This document shows, piece by piece, positions 19,859 to 28,420 of a stretch of 64,000 nucleotides of DNA. Location: positions 4,712,001 to 4,776,000 of the forward strand of contig NZ_CP117879.1 of assembly GCF_028736155.1 (NCBI RefSeq), given 5' to 3'. How positions within the stretch are numbered: position 1 is the stretch's first letter; every line of letters begins with the position of its first letter. The position numbers and the translations under genes are program-made. The notes beneath the pieces are model-generated. The model had not been told where the DNA came from. It worked only from the letters and a program-made list of their open reading frames with translations, and made no database searches. The DNA is from Flavobacterium sp. KACC 22763. GTDB taxonomy: Bacteria > Bacteroidota > Bacteroidia > Flavobacteriales > Flavobacteriaceae.

Positions 19859-21466
19859 ATGAAAATATCATTTAAATATATATCTTATTTTCTCCTATTA
19901 ATTTTAGGATTAAATATGACACTTACTTCGTGTACGAACGATTTGGATGTGAAGCCAACAGATGATGATGAGTTTCTTTCTGATGACTTTTTTAAAGATC
20001 CGACATCTTACAAACAAGTATTGGCAAAATTATATGCTGGTCTATATGTAGGAGGAAATGATGGTGATGGACAAGCTGATATTTCAGGTCTTGGAGGTGA
20101 TTTTAGTAGTTATTTACGTTTGCTTTTTGTTACTCAAGAATTCCCTACTGATGAAGCTATTATTGCTTGGTCTGATGACGGTTTACCAGCAATAAATGGA
20201 CAAAAATGGAGTCCAAGCAACCAGTTTTTATATGGAGTTTTCTCAAGAGCATTTTATGAAATTAGTGTTGCTAACGAGTTTCTGAGACAAACAACAGACG
20301 AAAAACTAACGGAGCGTGGTGTTGATGCGGCAAAGAAAGCAGAAGTTGAGAGATTTAGAGCAGAAGTTCGTTTCTTAAGAGCATTTTCATATTATAATTT
20401 AATGGATTTGTTCGGAAATGTGCCAATCACTACTGAAAAAGACCCTGTTGGTTTCTTTTATCCAGAACAAAAAACTAGAGCGGAAGTTTTTGCTTATGTA
20501 GAGTCAGAGTTAAAAGATATTGATAAAACATTGGCTCCTTCTGGATCTAATGAATATGGAAGAGTTGATAAAACTGCAGCTAAATTTTTATTAGCACAGA
20601 TTTATTTAAATTCTAAAGTTTATACAGGAACAGAAAGATATACTGAAGCAGCTACAGTTTGTAATGATATCATAACAGGTTCTGCTTATACTTTTGCAGA
20701 TGTACCTTATCGTTATTTATTCTCTGCAAATAATGACAGAAATGGAGCGCAAAAAGAAGTTATATTTCCAGTTGTTAGTGATGGTAATGCTATTAGAGCA
20801 GTAGGAGGAGGTATGAGTTTTATTATTCATGCAGCTATTGGTGGTAGTTTGCCAGGTGCTAGTTTAGGAATGAATGGAGGTTGGTCAGGAACAAGAGCAA
20901 GACCAGAATTTGTTCGATTATTTCCTGACGTAACGGCAACTTCTGACCACAGAGGTACTTTTTATACTGATGGACAAACTTTAGATATTGCTGATTTTGG
21001 GGTTTTTACTAATGGTTACGCGGTTACAAAATTTACCAATATTAATTCTGATGGTACAGCAGCTCAAAGAGAGGATGTTCCTGATACAGATTTCCCAATG
21101 TTTAGATTGTCAGATGTGTATTTAATGTATGCTGAAGCAACACTTAGAGGAGCATCAACAGGTAATATTGCAACAGCATTAGGATATGTAAATAAAATTA
21201 GAGCGAGAGCTAGTGCGGGTATTATTACAACTACAGATTTAACTTTAGATTTTCTTTTAGATGAGAGAGCTCGCGAATTGTTTTGGGAGTGTCATAGAAG
21301 AACAGATTTGATCCGTTTTGGTAAATTCACAGGATCATCTAAAATCTGGCAATGGAAAGGTGGCGTAAAAAATGGTAGTGGTACAGACTTATTCAGAGAT
21401 TTGATGCCTATTCCGTCGCGAGCTATTCAAGCTAACCCAACTTTAAAACAAAATCCAGGATACTAA
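19859..21466 (+). CDS. susD: SusD-type starch-binding lipoprotein
   Basis: The 535-residue protein is an outer-membrane lipoprotein of the RagB/SusD family that caps the SusC barrel and binds maltooligosaccharides. The signal MKISFKYISYFLLLILGLN leads to lipobox LTSC. The TPR-like core has the family phrases RFRAEVRFLRAFSYYNLMD and, near the end, LLDERARELFWECHRRTDLI. I choose the ATG at 19859 because it begins the lipoprotein signal. An in-frame ATG at 19799 overlaps the end of susC and would add 20 residues before the signal. It is followed by susE after 26 bp. Confidence 0.95.
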   Translation: MKISFKYISYFLLLILGLNMTLTSCTNDLDVKPTDDDEFLSDDFFKDPTSYKQVLAKLYAGLYVGGNDGDGQADISGLGGDFSSYLRLLFVTQEFPTDEAIIAWSDDGLPAINGQKWSPSNQFLYGVFSRAFYEISVANEFLRQTTDEKLTERGVDAAKKAEVERFRAEVRFLRAFSYYNLMDLFGNVPITTEKDPVGFFYPEQKTRAEVFAYVESELKDIDKTLAPSGSNEYGRVDKTAAKFLLAQIYLNSKVYTGTERYTEAATVCNDIITGSAYTFADVPYRYLFSANNDRNGAQKEVIFPVVSDGNAIRAVGGGMSFIIHAAIGGSLPGASLGMNGGWSGTRARPEFVRLFPDVTATSDHRGTFYTDGQTLDIADFGVFTNGYAVTKFTNINSDGTAAQREDVPDTDFPMFRLSDVYLMYAEATLRGASTGNIATALGYVNKIRARASAGIITTTDLTLDFLLDERARELFWECHRRTDLIRFGKFTGSSKIWQWKGGVKNGSGTDLFRDLMPIPSRAIQANPTLKQNPGY

Positions 21467-21492
21467 CTAACCTTTATAAAAAAATAAACAAA

Positions 21493-22308
21493 ATGAAAAA
21501 TATATATAAAATTTTAATCGCATTTATTGGTGTATTAGCGGTGTCATGTAATGCAGATGATGTAGAAGACAGACCAGTAATTACGCCAGCATCGGCACCA
21601 GTTTTGCTTAGCCCACAAAATGATTTCAACATTGTTCTTACAAAAGAAAATGAAAATGAGATTGCTACAACAGTAATTTGGGATTATGCAAAGTATGATG
21701 GTACAGCGACTGTTGTTAATTATACTATTGAAATCGCAAAAGCAGGAACAAAATTTGCAACGCCTGTGACTGTTACTACAACTACAGCACGTTATAAAGC
21801 TTTAACAGTTGCGGAATTGAACTCGGCTCTAGTAAATGGAGGGTTTATTGAGAAAGAAGAAAACAATGTTGATATTCGTATCAAAGCTACAGTTGGTACC
21901 GGAGCTGAAGCGCAATATTCTAACTTCTATACTTTTAAAGCTACTCCTTATCACACTCCATTAGCAACTTCTCACTGGTTAGTTGGTGCTGCTACTCCAG
22001 GAGGATGGTCTTGGGATGGTGATGCTGAAACAGAATTCCCATTAGTAGTTGGTAAAACAGATGTTTATCAAGTAAAAGTTGTTCTTAAAAGTGGAGAAGC
22101 ATTTAGAGAATTCTTAGGAAATAACTTTACAAGTAATGGTAACTGGGATGCAAGTCACAATTATACTTATTATTCAGGATTGGGTTACACTATCGATGAC
22201 GAATTAGTAAACGCTGGTGATGGTGATAGTAACTTTAAATATACTGGACCAACGGGACCAAGAGTTTTAACTATTGACAATGGTGCGAAAAAAATTACAT
22301 TAGACTAG
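21493..22308 (+). CDS. susE: SusE-like outer-membrane lipoprotein
   Basis: The 271-residue lipoprotein (lipobox LAVSC) resembles SusE. An N-terminal Ig-like SusE domain (about residues 30-150, ASAPVLLSPQNDFNIVLTKENE) is followed by a single carbohydrate-binding-module-like domain (about 160-271) with SHWLVGAATPGGWSWDGDAETEF. B. thetaiotaomicron SusE is longer, with two tandem starch-binding domains, so this version has lost or never had one. It would help hold starch at the surface. It ends the susCDE run with a strong hairpin terminator at 22333, which separates it from the large amylase. Confidence 0.85.
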   Translation: MKNIYKILIAFIGVLAVSCNADDVEDRPVITPASAPVLLSPQNDFNIVLTKENENEIATTVIWDYAKYDGTATVVNYTIEIAKAGTKFATPVTVTTTTARYKALTVAELNSALVNGGFIEKEENNVDIRIKATVGTGAEAQYSNFYTFKATPYHTPLATSHWLVGAATPGGWSWDGDAETEFPLVVGKTDVYQVKVVLKSGEAFREFLGNNFTSNGNWDASHNYTYYSGLGYTIDDELVNAGDGDSNFKYTGPTGPRVLTIDNGAKKITLD

Positions 22309-22332
22309 TTTTTTAATGGAATCTACAAAAAA

Positions 22333-22358
22333 GGGCTATCTCCAGATAGCCCTTTTTT
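22333..22358 (+). terminator. Strong rho-independent terminator after susE
   Basis: GGGCTATCT and AGATAGCCC (22333-22352) form a GC-rich stem with a 2-nt loop, followed by six T residues. It lies between susE and the secreted amylase and probably lowers expression of the latter relative to susCDE. Confidence 0.9.
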
Positions 22359-22392
22359 AATCAAGCTAACTAACCAAACAAACCACTAGATT

Positions 22393-25269
22393 ATGAAAAA
22401 AATAATACTTTTTATTTTCTTTTTACTGTCACTTGCTATCCATGCTCAACAAATATCAGTTTCACCAGCAGTGTTTCAGGTAAATGAGCCTATTACGATT
22501 ACGGCTTCATTTGCATCAAGCACGTGCAATACAATGGGAACCAATCCAACAAAAGTGTATATGCATTCAGGAATTGGTACCGATGCAAGTCCTTGGCAAA
22601 CCGCCAAAGGAAATTGGGGTGTAGATGATGGTGTTGGTCTAATGACTAAAAATGCGAATGGCACTTGGAGCATTACAATTACTCCTAGTATCTATTTCGG
22701 ATTAACATCGGCTCAGCAAATTGCAGCAACCAAAATGGGAATTGTATTTAGAAGCGCGAATGGAAGTCAGACGATGAAATTGGCGCCATCATGTTCCGAT
22801 TTTTTTCTTAATGTAGGATCTTTTCAAGTTACTTTGACTTCTCCAGTCGAAAATAGTACAACCATTATTAATTCTGGTTCAAGTTTTAATATTACGGCAA
22901 CAAATACTGGAGGTGCGGGGAGTTATACATTAAAAGCTAACGGAACAACAATCAATACAAATACCAGTACTTCAAGTTATTCTTATACACATACTAATAT
23001 TGTAGGAAACCAAAATTATGAATTAGTTGCCACTCAAGGAGCAACCGTAGTTTCAAAGAAATTTACAGTAGTTATAAATCCAAATACTGTTTCTGAAGCT
23101 ATGCCAGCAGGTTTGGTTGATGGAATTAATTATAATCCTACCGATTTTACAAAAGCAACATTGGTATTAGATGCGCCTTTAAAGGATTTTGTATATGTAG
23201 CGGGAAGTTTTAATAATTGGCAGCCAACATCGGCTTATGCCATGAAAAAAGATCCGTCTTCAGGAAAATTTTGGCTAGAACTAACAGGTTTGGTTTCAGG
23301 TGAAAATAATACATATCAGTATTGGGTTGTCGATGCAACGCCACTTGCCAATTCGCCAGCAATGGTAAAAACTGCAGATCCTTATTCTACTTTGGTGTTA
23401 TCTCCTTATGATGATCCTTCGATTCCGGCTGCTAAATATCCAAATATGCCAGTTTATCCAACGGGACAAAATTTTGAGGTTACAGTTTTAAAAACAGGGC
23501 AGACTCCGTATAATTGGCAAGTAGCTAATTTTGAAAAACCTCAAAAAGAAAAGTTAGTTGTTTATGAAGTTTTAGTTCGTGATTTTGATGCGGCAAGAAG
23601 CTATCAAAGCTTAATTGATAAAATAGATTACTTTAAGAATCTAAAAATCAATGCGATCGAATTAATGCCGGTGATGGAATTTGAAGGCAATGAAAGTTGG
23701 GGTTATAACACTTCATTTCATATGGCTCTGGATAAGTTTTACGGAACTTCAGATAAATTAAAAGAGTTTATTGATTTATGCCATCAAAACGGAATTGCTG
23801 TAATTCTTGATGTGGCTTTAAATCACGCTTTCGGAAGAAATCCGATGGTGAGAATGTGGATGAATGATCCAGATGGAGATGGTTTTGGTTCGCCAACTGC
23901 AGAAAATCCGTATTTTAATACTGTAGCAAAACATAGTTATAGCGTTGGTGAAGATTTTAATCATCAATCTCTAAAAACGCAATATTATGTAAATCGAGTA
24001 ATTAAGCAGTGGATTGAAGAATATAAAATTGACGGTTTCCGTTGGGATTTAACTAAAGGTTTTACTCAATTATGCACAGCAGGCGATAATGCATGTACGG
24101 ATTCATACAAACAAGACCGTGTTGATATTCTGAAAAAATATGCTGACTTTTCATGGGCAATAGATCCGACACATTATACCATTTTTGAACATTTAGGAAC
24201 TGATGCAGAAGAAAAAGAATGGGCAAATTATAGAGTAGAAGAAACACCGAGTAAAGGTGTAATGATGTGGGGAAAAATGACTAAAGAGTACAATCAGTTG
24301 TCGATGGGGTATGCTTCTGAGAGCAACATTTTTAGAATGAATAGTGCAAACCGTGGTTTTACTGCCAATCGATTAATGGGTTATGCAGAAAGCCATGACG
24401 AAGAACGCTTGATGTATAAAAATGTACAGTATGGAGCTGTAAATGGTGCATATAATGTAAAAACATTAAATACGGCTTTGTCTAGAATGTCAGCCATTGG
24501 TGCGGTTTCTTTATTGATTCCAGGGCCAAAAATGATTTGGCATTTTGGAGAATTAGGTTGGGAAAGCTCTATTTTTACTTGTAATGATAATTCCGTAAAT
24601 ACAGATTCAGATGCTACAGGAGGGGATTGTAAATTAGATACTAAACCACAACCTCAATGGGTAAATAATTGGTTAGGAAATTCTAATCGCAATAAAATTT
24701 ATAACGATTGGGCTAAAATGATTACGCTTAAAAAAACTGAGCCAGTATTTTTAGGGACAGCAACAATGAACAATGCGGCTACTTTAGCAGTAAACATCAA
24801 AATTACCAACAGCAGCTTAACTTCCGCACAGTTAAAAGATGTTTTGATATTAGCAAATTTTGATACTACGGCTCAAAACGTTGCGACTGGTTTTCCGTAT
24901 GCAGGAATCTGGTATAATTTAATGGATAATACCACTATTACTGTAACAGATGTAAATGCTCCTATAAATCTACCGGCTGGAGAATATAGAATTTACGGGA
25001 ACAAAGTGGCAAATTTAGCAATAGAGGATTTTGAAAAAGGAAATGCTGTTAATCTGTATCCAAATCCAGTGGCAGATTATTTTACTCTAAATGCTGGTTT
25101 TGTAAAAGTTCAAATTTATTCTGTTTCAGGTCAGCTGGTGAAAAGCTTTAATTCAAATGGTACATCCGATTCTCAATTTGGCGTAAGCGAATTGCAATCA
25201 GGATTGTATATAGTAAAAACTTCTGACGAAAACGGTAAAACTCAGATGATGAAGTTTATTAAAAGATAA
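22393..25269 (+). CDS. Secreted multidomain GH13 alpha-amylase with T9SS sorting domain
   Basis: The 958-residue protein has a signal peptide (ends AIHAQ), an SusF-like DUF4961-type domain (about residues 22-145), an Ig-like segment (about 147-230), an E-set/CBM48-type domain (about 245-320, YVAGSFNNWQPTS) and a GH13 catalytic domain with Asp552 (FRWDLTKG), Glu599 (IFEHLG) and Asp669 (AESHDEER). The C-terminal 75 residues (NLYPNPVADYFTLNAG to QMMKFIKR) form a type A sorting domain of the type IX secretion system. It should therefore be exported through T9SS and act on polymeric starch outside the cell. It lies 84 bp after susE and takes the place of SusF/SusG. Confidence 0.93.
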   Translation: MKKIILFIFFLLSLAIHAQQISVSPAVFQVNEPITITASFASSTCNTMGTNPTKVYMHSGIGTDASPWQTAKGNWGVDDGVGLMTKNANGTWSITITPSIYFGLTSAQQIAATKMGIVFRSANGSQTMKLAPSCSDFFLNVGSFQVTLTSPVENSTTIINSGSSFNITATNTGGAGSYTLKANGTTINTNTSTSSYSYTHTNIVGNQNYELVATQGATVVSKKFTVVINPNTVSEAMPAGLVDGINYNPTDFTKATLVLDAPLKDFVYVAGSFNNWQPTSAYAMKKDPSSGKFWLELTGLVSGENNTYQYWVVDATPLANSPAMVKTADPYSTLVLSPYDDPSIPAAKYPNMPVYPTGQNFEVTVLKTGQTPYNWQVANFEKPQKEKLVVYEVLVRDFDAARSYQSLIDKIDYFKNLKINAIELMPVMEFEGNESWGYNTSFHMALDKFYGTSDKLKEFIDLCHQNGIAVILDVALNHAFGRNPMVRMWMNDPDGDGFGSPTAENPYFNTVAKHSYSVGEDFNHQSLKTQYYVNRVIKQWIEEYKIDGFRWDLTKGFTQLCTAGDNACTDSYKQDRVDILKKYADFSWAIDPTHYTIFEHLGTDAEEKEWANYRVEETPSKGVMMWGKMTKEYNQLSMGYASESNIFRMNSANRGFTANRLMGYAESHDEERLMYKNVQYGAVNGAYNVKTLNTALSRMSAIGAVSLLIPGPKMIWHFGELGWESSIFTCNDNSVNTDSDATGGDCKLDTKPQPQWVNNWLGNSNRNKIYNDWAKMITLKKTEPVFLGTATMNNAATLAVNIKITNSSLTSAQLKDVLILANFDTTAQNVATGFPYAGIWYNLMDNTTITVTDVNAPINLPAGEYRIYGNKVANLAIEDFEKGNAVNLYPNPVADYFTLNAGFVKVQIYSVSGQLVKSFNSNGTSDSQFGVSELQSGLYIVKTSDENGKTQMMKFIKR

Positions 25270-25318
25270 ACTTAAAAATAGATCTTAACAGATTAAAAAT
25301 TTGGTTAGGTTAGTAATG

Positions 25319-25365
25319 AAAAGGGCTGTTCTGCGTATTGCAGACAGTCCTTTTCTGATTTTTTA
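25319..25365 (+). terminator. Terminator after the secreted amylase
   Basis: AAAAGGGCTGT-TCTGC pairs with GCAGA-CAGTCCTTTT (25319-25354), followed by a T-rich tract to 25365. It lies 50 bp after the amylase stop and just before the convergent 78-residue gene, so it may work for both sides. Confidence 0.8.
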
Positions 25366-25374
25366 AGATAGGGT

Positions 25375-25611
25375 CTATTTATTTTTTCTTTTCGTATCGT
25401 TGTATTCTCCAATTAGAGAATAATATCCAAATGTTCCTAAGCCCATAACAATAAGTGGTGTAAGTATAAATAGAATAATGGCACCAAATACCAAATCATC
25501 CTGCTGGTCCGAAAGTAGTTTAGGTAAACCAAACTCAAAGACACAGAAATAAGCCGCTGCAGCCGCTAAAGCAATCCATAAAGCCCCTAAAACTTGTTTA
25601 ATCGCATTCAT
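25375..25611 (-). CDS. Small two-helix membrane protein paired with an MFS carrier
   Basis: The 78-residue protein has two hydrophobic segments (about residues 7-29 and 41-66) and a basic C-terminus (TKRKNK). I do not assign it to a named family. It begins 10 bp after the stop of the MFS gene, so the two are translated from one mRNA. A role as accessory subunit or stabiliser of that transporter is inferred from this pairing only. Confidence 0.75.
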   Translation of the reverse strand: MNAIKQVLGALWIALAAAAAYFCVFEFGLPKLLSDQQDDLVFGAIILFILTPLIVMGLGTFGYYSLIGEYNDTKRKNK

Positions 25612-25621
25612 TTTTTAAATT

Positions 25622-27115
25622 TTAAAGGTGAGTAGTTTTGTTTTTGTTGTCAATATAAATCATTCCAATTACAAAGCAGATTCCTGCAATAATTATTGGA
25701 TACCATAATCCGTCCAAATAAAAATCGGTTTTGCCTGCTGTTTTGGCATGTGATACAAAGTAAGTTGATATGGCAGGGAGCAATCCGCCAAAAATTCCAT
25801 TTCCTACATGATAAGGAAGAGACATGGAAGTATATCTAATTTTGGTTGGAAACATTTCTACCAAAAATGCCGCAATAGGGCCATAAACCATGGTTACAAA
25901 TAGTACCTGAATAAAAACTAAAAAGGTCAATGTCCATTTATCGCTTGAATTAATTGTTGTTGAAATGCTGATTTGAGCATCCTTTTTGTTCAAATACGTT
26001 TTTTTCTCCACCACAGATGTACCGTCTGTATATTTTTTTTCTGTAATTGTGATTGAACTTCCGTCAGCTTTGCTTTCAGTTGAAACTCTTGGGGTTTCAA
26101 GAATCTCTGTTTTCTTGCTTACATCAGTTGTGTCGTACATCGTTTTATAAATAGGTCTGTATGATAGTATAGCAATCAACATTCCGAACATCATTATGTA
26201 CTTGCGACCAACTTTATCGCTTAACCATCCGAAAACAATAAAAAATGGAGTTCCAATTAAAAGCGCAATTCCTAATAATTCATCAACTTGAGAAGAGTCA
26301 ATATTCATAACGGTTTTCATAAAACTCATCGCATAGAATTGTCCCGTATACCAGACAACGCCTTGTCCCATAGTAGCGCCAAATAAAGCTAAAAGAACAA
26401 ATTTTAAATTGTATCGGTTTCCAAAACTTTCCTTTAACGGATTTGTACTCGTTGTCCCCTCTTTTTTAGCTTTCGCGAAAACAGGAGATTCATCCATATT
26501 TTTTCTAATCAGATACGAAACGCCAACCATAGCAATAGAGACCCAAAAAGGAACACGCCATCCCCATAAATCAAAAGCTTCGGCAGAAAGTACACTTTTG
26601 GTTGCTAGAATAACCATTAGAGAAATAAACAAACCAACTGTGGCAGTAGTCTGAATCCAGGAAGTCCAATATCCTTTTTCTCCAGCTGGAGCATGTTCAG
26701 CTACATAAGTTGCGGCTCCGCCATATTCTCCTCCTAGAGCAAGACCTTGCAGTAAACGTAAAATCAGAACTAATAAAGGAGCTAGAAAGCCAATAGTTTC
26801 ATAGCTCGGAATACAACCTATTAAAAAGGTTGAGCCACCCATTAATAATAAGGTAGCCATAAAAGTATATTTACGGCCAATAATATCTCCAAGTCTTCCA
26901 AAAAATAAGGCCCCAAATGGACGGACTACAAATCCAGCGGCGAATGTGGCTAAAGTAGATAAAAACGCTGCGGTTGGATTGTCACTAGGGAAAAATTTTG
27001 TCGAAATAACGACAGCTAAACTGCCAAAAATGTAAAAGTCGTACCATTCAATCATGGTGCCCATAGAAGAGGCCGAAATTACTTTCCAAATGCCCTTAGT
27101 AGAAGTTTTGCTCAT
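25622..27115 (-). CDS. MFS transporter of the metabolite:proton symporter (MHS) family
   Basis: The 497-residue protein has an MHS signature: the N-terminal MGTMIEWYDFYIFGSLA, then GRLGDIIGRKYTF in loop 2-3 and RLLQGLALGGEYGGAATYVAEHAP. MHS members import osmolytes or organic acids with protons (ProP, KgtP, CitA). The substrate is unknown here. An unusual hydrophilic insertion lies between TM8 and TM9 (about residues 310-390), rich in Lys, Thr and Ser, which would make a large extramembrane loop. The downstream 78-residue gene is co-transcribed. The 5' gap holds dispersed repeats. Confidence 0.88.
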   Translation of the reverse strand: MSKTSTKGIWKVISASSMGTMIEWYDFYIFGSLAVVISTKFFPSDNPTAAFLSTLATFAAGFVVRPFGALFFGRLGDIIGRKYTFMATLLLMGGSTFLIGCIPSYETIGFLAPLLVLILRLLQGLALGGEYGGAATYVAEHAPAGEKGYWTSWIQTTATVGLFISLMVILATKSVLSAEAFDLWGWRVPFWVSIAMVGVSYLIRKNMDESPVFAKAKKEGTTSTNPLKESFGNRYNLKFVLLALFGATMGQGVVWYTGQFYAMSFMKTVMNIDSSQVDELLGIALLIGTPFFIVFGWLSDKVGRKYIMMFGMLIAILSYRPIYKTMYDTTDVSKKTEILETPRVSTESKADGSSITITEKKYTDGTSVVEKKTYLNKKDAQISISTTINSSDKWTLTFLVFIQVLFVTMVYGPIAAFLVEMFPTKIRYTSMSLPYHVGNGIFGGLLPAISTYFVSHAKTAGKTDFYLDGLWYPIIIAGICFVIGMIYIDNKNKTTHL

Positions 27116-27269
27116 AAAACTGCTTTGAGATCTTATTAATGAATGAAATGTAAAAATACAGTTTTACGAATATAGAAGATATTTTTTTATTCAGTCAATA
27201 CTTTTTTAACAAAAACTGTCTATTTGTTGACTTTTGAATTTAATCGCAAAGACTCGCAAAGTTTTTTTG

Positions 27270-27393
27270 AATTGGCTCCAGCTTTAGCTGGAGTTTGCAT
27301 AAAAAGCAATAGAAATGGCTTTAGCCAAAAATGCATGATTTGGCTAAAGCCTTATTGTTGGTTTGTTAAACACCTCCAGCTGAAGCTGGAGGC
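27270..27393. repeat. Triple-hairpin REP-like element between the MHS gene and tRNA-Phe
   Basis: Three hairpins are spaced across 124 bp: CTCCAGCTTTAGCTGGAG (27276-27293), GGCTTTAGCCAAA paired with TTTGGCTAAAGCC (27317-27351), and CTCCAGCTGAAGCTGGAG (27374-27391). The first and third are both near-palindromes and can also pair with each other, so the whole can form a cruciform. It looks like REP/BIME elements mobilised in trans by RAYT transposases, but no transposase is present here. The rest of the 27116-27485 gap holds only one pair of GCAAAG units (27245-27260) and no supportable gene. Confidence 0.75.
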
Positions 27394-27482
27394 TATTCAA
27401 AAAATTAATACAAAAAAATTAACTTAATGACATCATCCATGACTATAGGGACTGTGATTGAAAAACAGAAAAGTATAAAAAC

Positions 27483-27513
27483 AAAAAACCCGAATATTTC
27501 TATTCGGGTTTTG
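27483..27513 (-). terminator. Terminator of tRNA-Phe
   Basis: AACCCGAATA and TATTCGGGTT form a stem, read on the minus strand and followed by a T-rich run, starting immediately after the tRNA 3' end. It is a typical tRNA-gene terminator. Confidence 0.85.
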
Positions 27514-27586
27514 TGGTACCTCCAGGGATCGAACCAGGGACACATGGATTTTCAGTCCATTGCTCTACCATCTGAGCTAAGGTACC
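27514..27586 (-). tRNA. tRNA-Phe (anticodon GAA)
   Basis: The 73-nt gene folds into a normal cloverleaf. The acceptor stem is GGTACCT with AGGTACC, the D arm GCTC...GAGC and the anticodon stem ATGGA/TCCAT with loop CTGAAAA, giving GAA. The T loop is TTCGATC. The T stem, CCTGG with CCTGG, has a central U-U mismatch. CCA is not encoded. It stands alone, divergent from coaX. Confidence 0.96.
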
Positions 27587-27602
27587 GTGCTTGTTGCGGG
27601 TG

Positions 27603-27634
27603 CAAATATATAATCATTTTTGGTTTGTGCAAAA
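27603..27634 (-). promoter_or_regulatory. Near-perfect promoter of tRNA-Phe
   Basis: On the minus strand TTTTG (27630-27634), a 19-bp spacer and TATATTTG (27603-27610) match the Bacteroidota TTG-N19..21-TAnnTTTG consensus exactly. The predicted start site is about ten bases before the mature tRNA 5' end. Confidence 0.85.
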
Positions 27635-27685
27635 CATTTTTTAGAAAAAATCAATTCGTATCTTCGCAAAAGCAAAAAAGGAAAT

Positions 27686-28420
27686 ATGATTTTAACGGTT
27701 GATGTCGGAAACACCAGAATTAAAGCGTCTGTCTTTGAGGATAATACTGCCCTAGAAAGTTTTATTTTTGAGAAAAACGAACTCGAAAAAAAAATTGAAA
27801 AAATTTTAGAAAAATATCCAAAATGCTCGGATTTGGTTGTTGCTTCGGTAGGAAATATCGAAAAACAATCATTTTTAACTTTTGAAAATAGACTCAAAGT
27901 TCATTTTTTTACCCACGAAGATGTTTTTCCTTTCCATAATAAATATGCAACCCCAAAAACTTTGGGAATAGACAGGATGATTTTGGCAGCAGGAGCCACA
28001 TTACAATTTCCAAAACAAAACCGTTTAGTTATAGATGCAGGAACTTGCATTACCTACGATTTTATCGACGAAAATGACAATTATTTAGGAGGAGCCATCT
28101 CTCCTGGTCTTCGCTTACGATATGAATCATTGCATAATTTTACAGCCAGACTGCCGTTACTAACCTTAGAAGAACCCGATTCTTATGTAGGAAACTCTAC
28201 GGCACAAGCCATACATTCTGGTGTTGTCAATGGTTTCGTCTATGAGATTGACGGTTTTATCGATGAATATCGCAAAGAGTTTTCAAATTTTATCATAATT
28301 TTAACGGGAGGCGATGCAGATTTTTTGGCTAAACGATTAAAAAATACCATATTTGCCAATTCAAATTTCCTTCTGGAGAGTTTGAGCCAAACATATCAAT
28401 ATAAAATCGACAATGATTAA
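27686..28420 (+). CDS. coaX: Type III pantothenate kinase
   Basis: The 244-residue enzyme phosphorylates pantothenate, the first step of coenzyme A synthesis. It belongs to the ASKHA fold: phosphate-1 motif DVGNTRIKAS (residues 5-14), PKTLGIDRMILAAGA, DAGTCITYDFID and GGAISPGLRLRYESLHNFTARLP, which contains the dimer and substrate residues of CoaX. I choose ATG 27686 because the conserved domain begins there and an AAAAAAGGAAAT ribosome-binding-like stretch precedes it. An in-frame ATG at 27620 lies in the tRNA promoter region. Its stop overlaps the next gene by 8 nt (ATGATTAA). Confidence 0.94.
   Translation: MILTVDVGNTRIKASVFEDNTALESFIFEKNELEKKIEKILEKYPKCSDLVVASVGNIEKQSFLTFENRLKVHFFTHEDVFPFHNKYATPKTLGIDRMILAAGATLQFPKQNRLVIDAGTCITYDFIDENDNYLGGAISPGLRLRYESLHNFTARLPLLTLEEPDSYVGNSTAQAIHSGVVNGFVYEIDGFIDEYRKEFSNFIIILTGGDADFLAKRLKNTIFANSNFLLESLSQTYQYKIDND

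Noticed and set aside
27116..27702. Integration site of a mobile element at tRNA-Phe
   Set aside because: There is no integrase and no second copy of the tRNA 3' end in the window; the repeats here look like REP elements.
27224..27702. Short open frames around the REP-like element and tRNA
   Set aside because: They are made of repeat and tRNA sequence and show no coding character.
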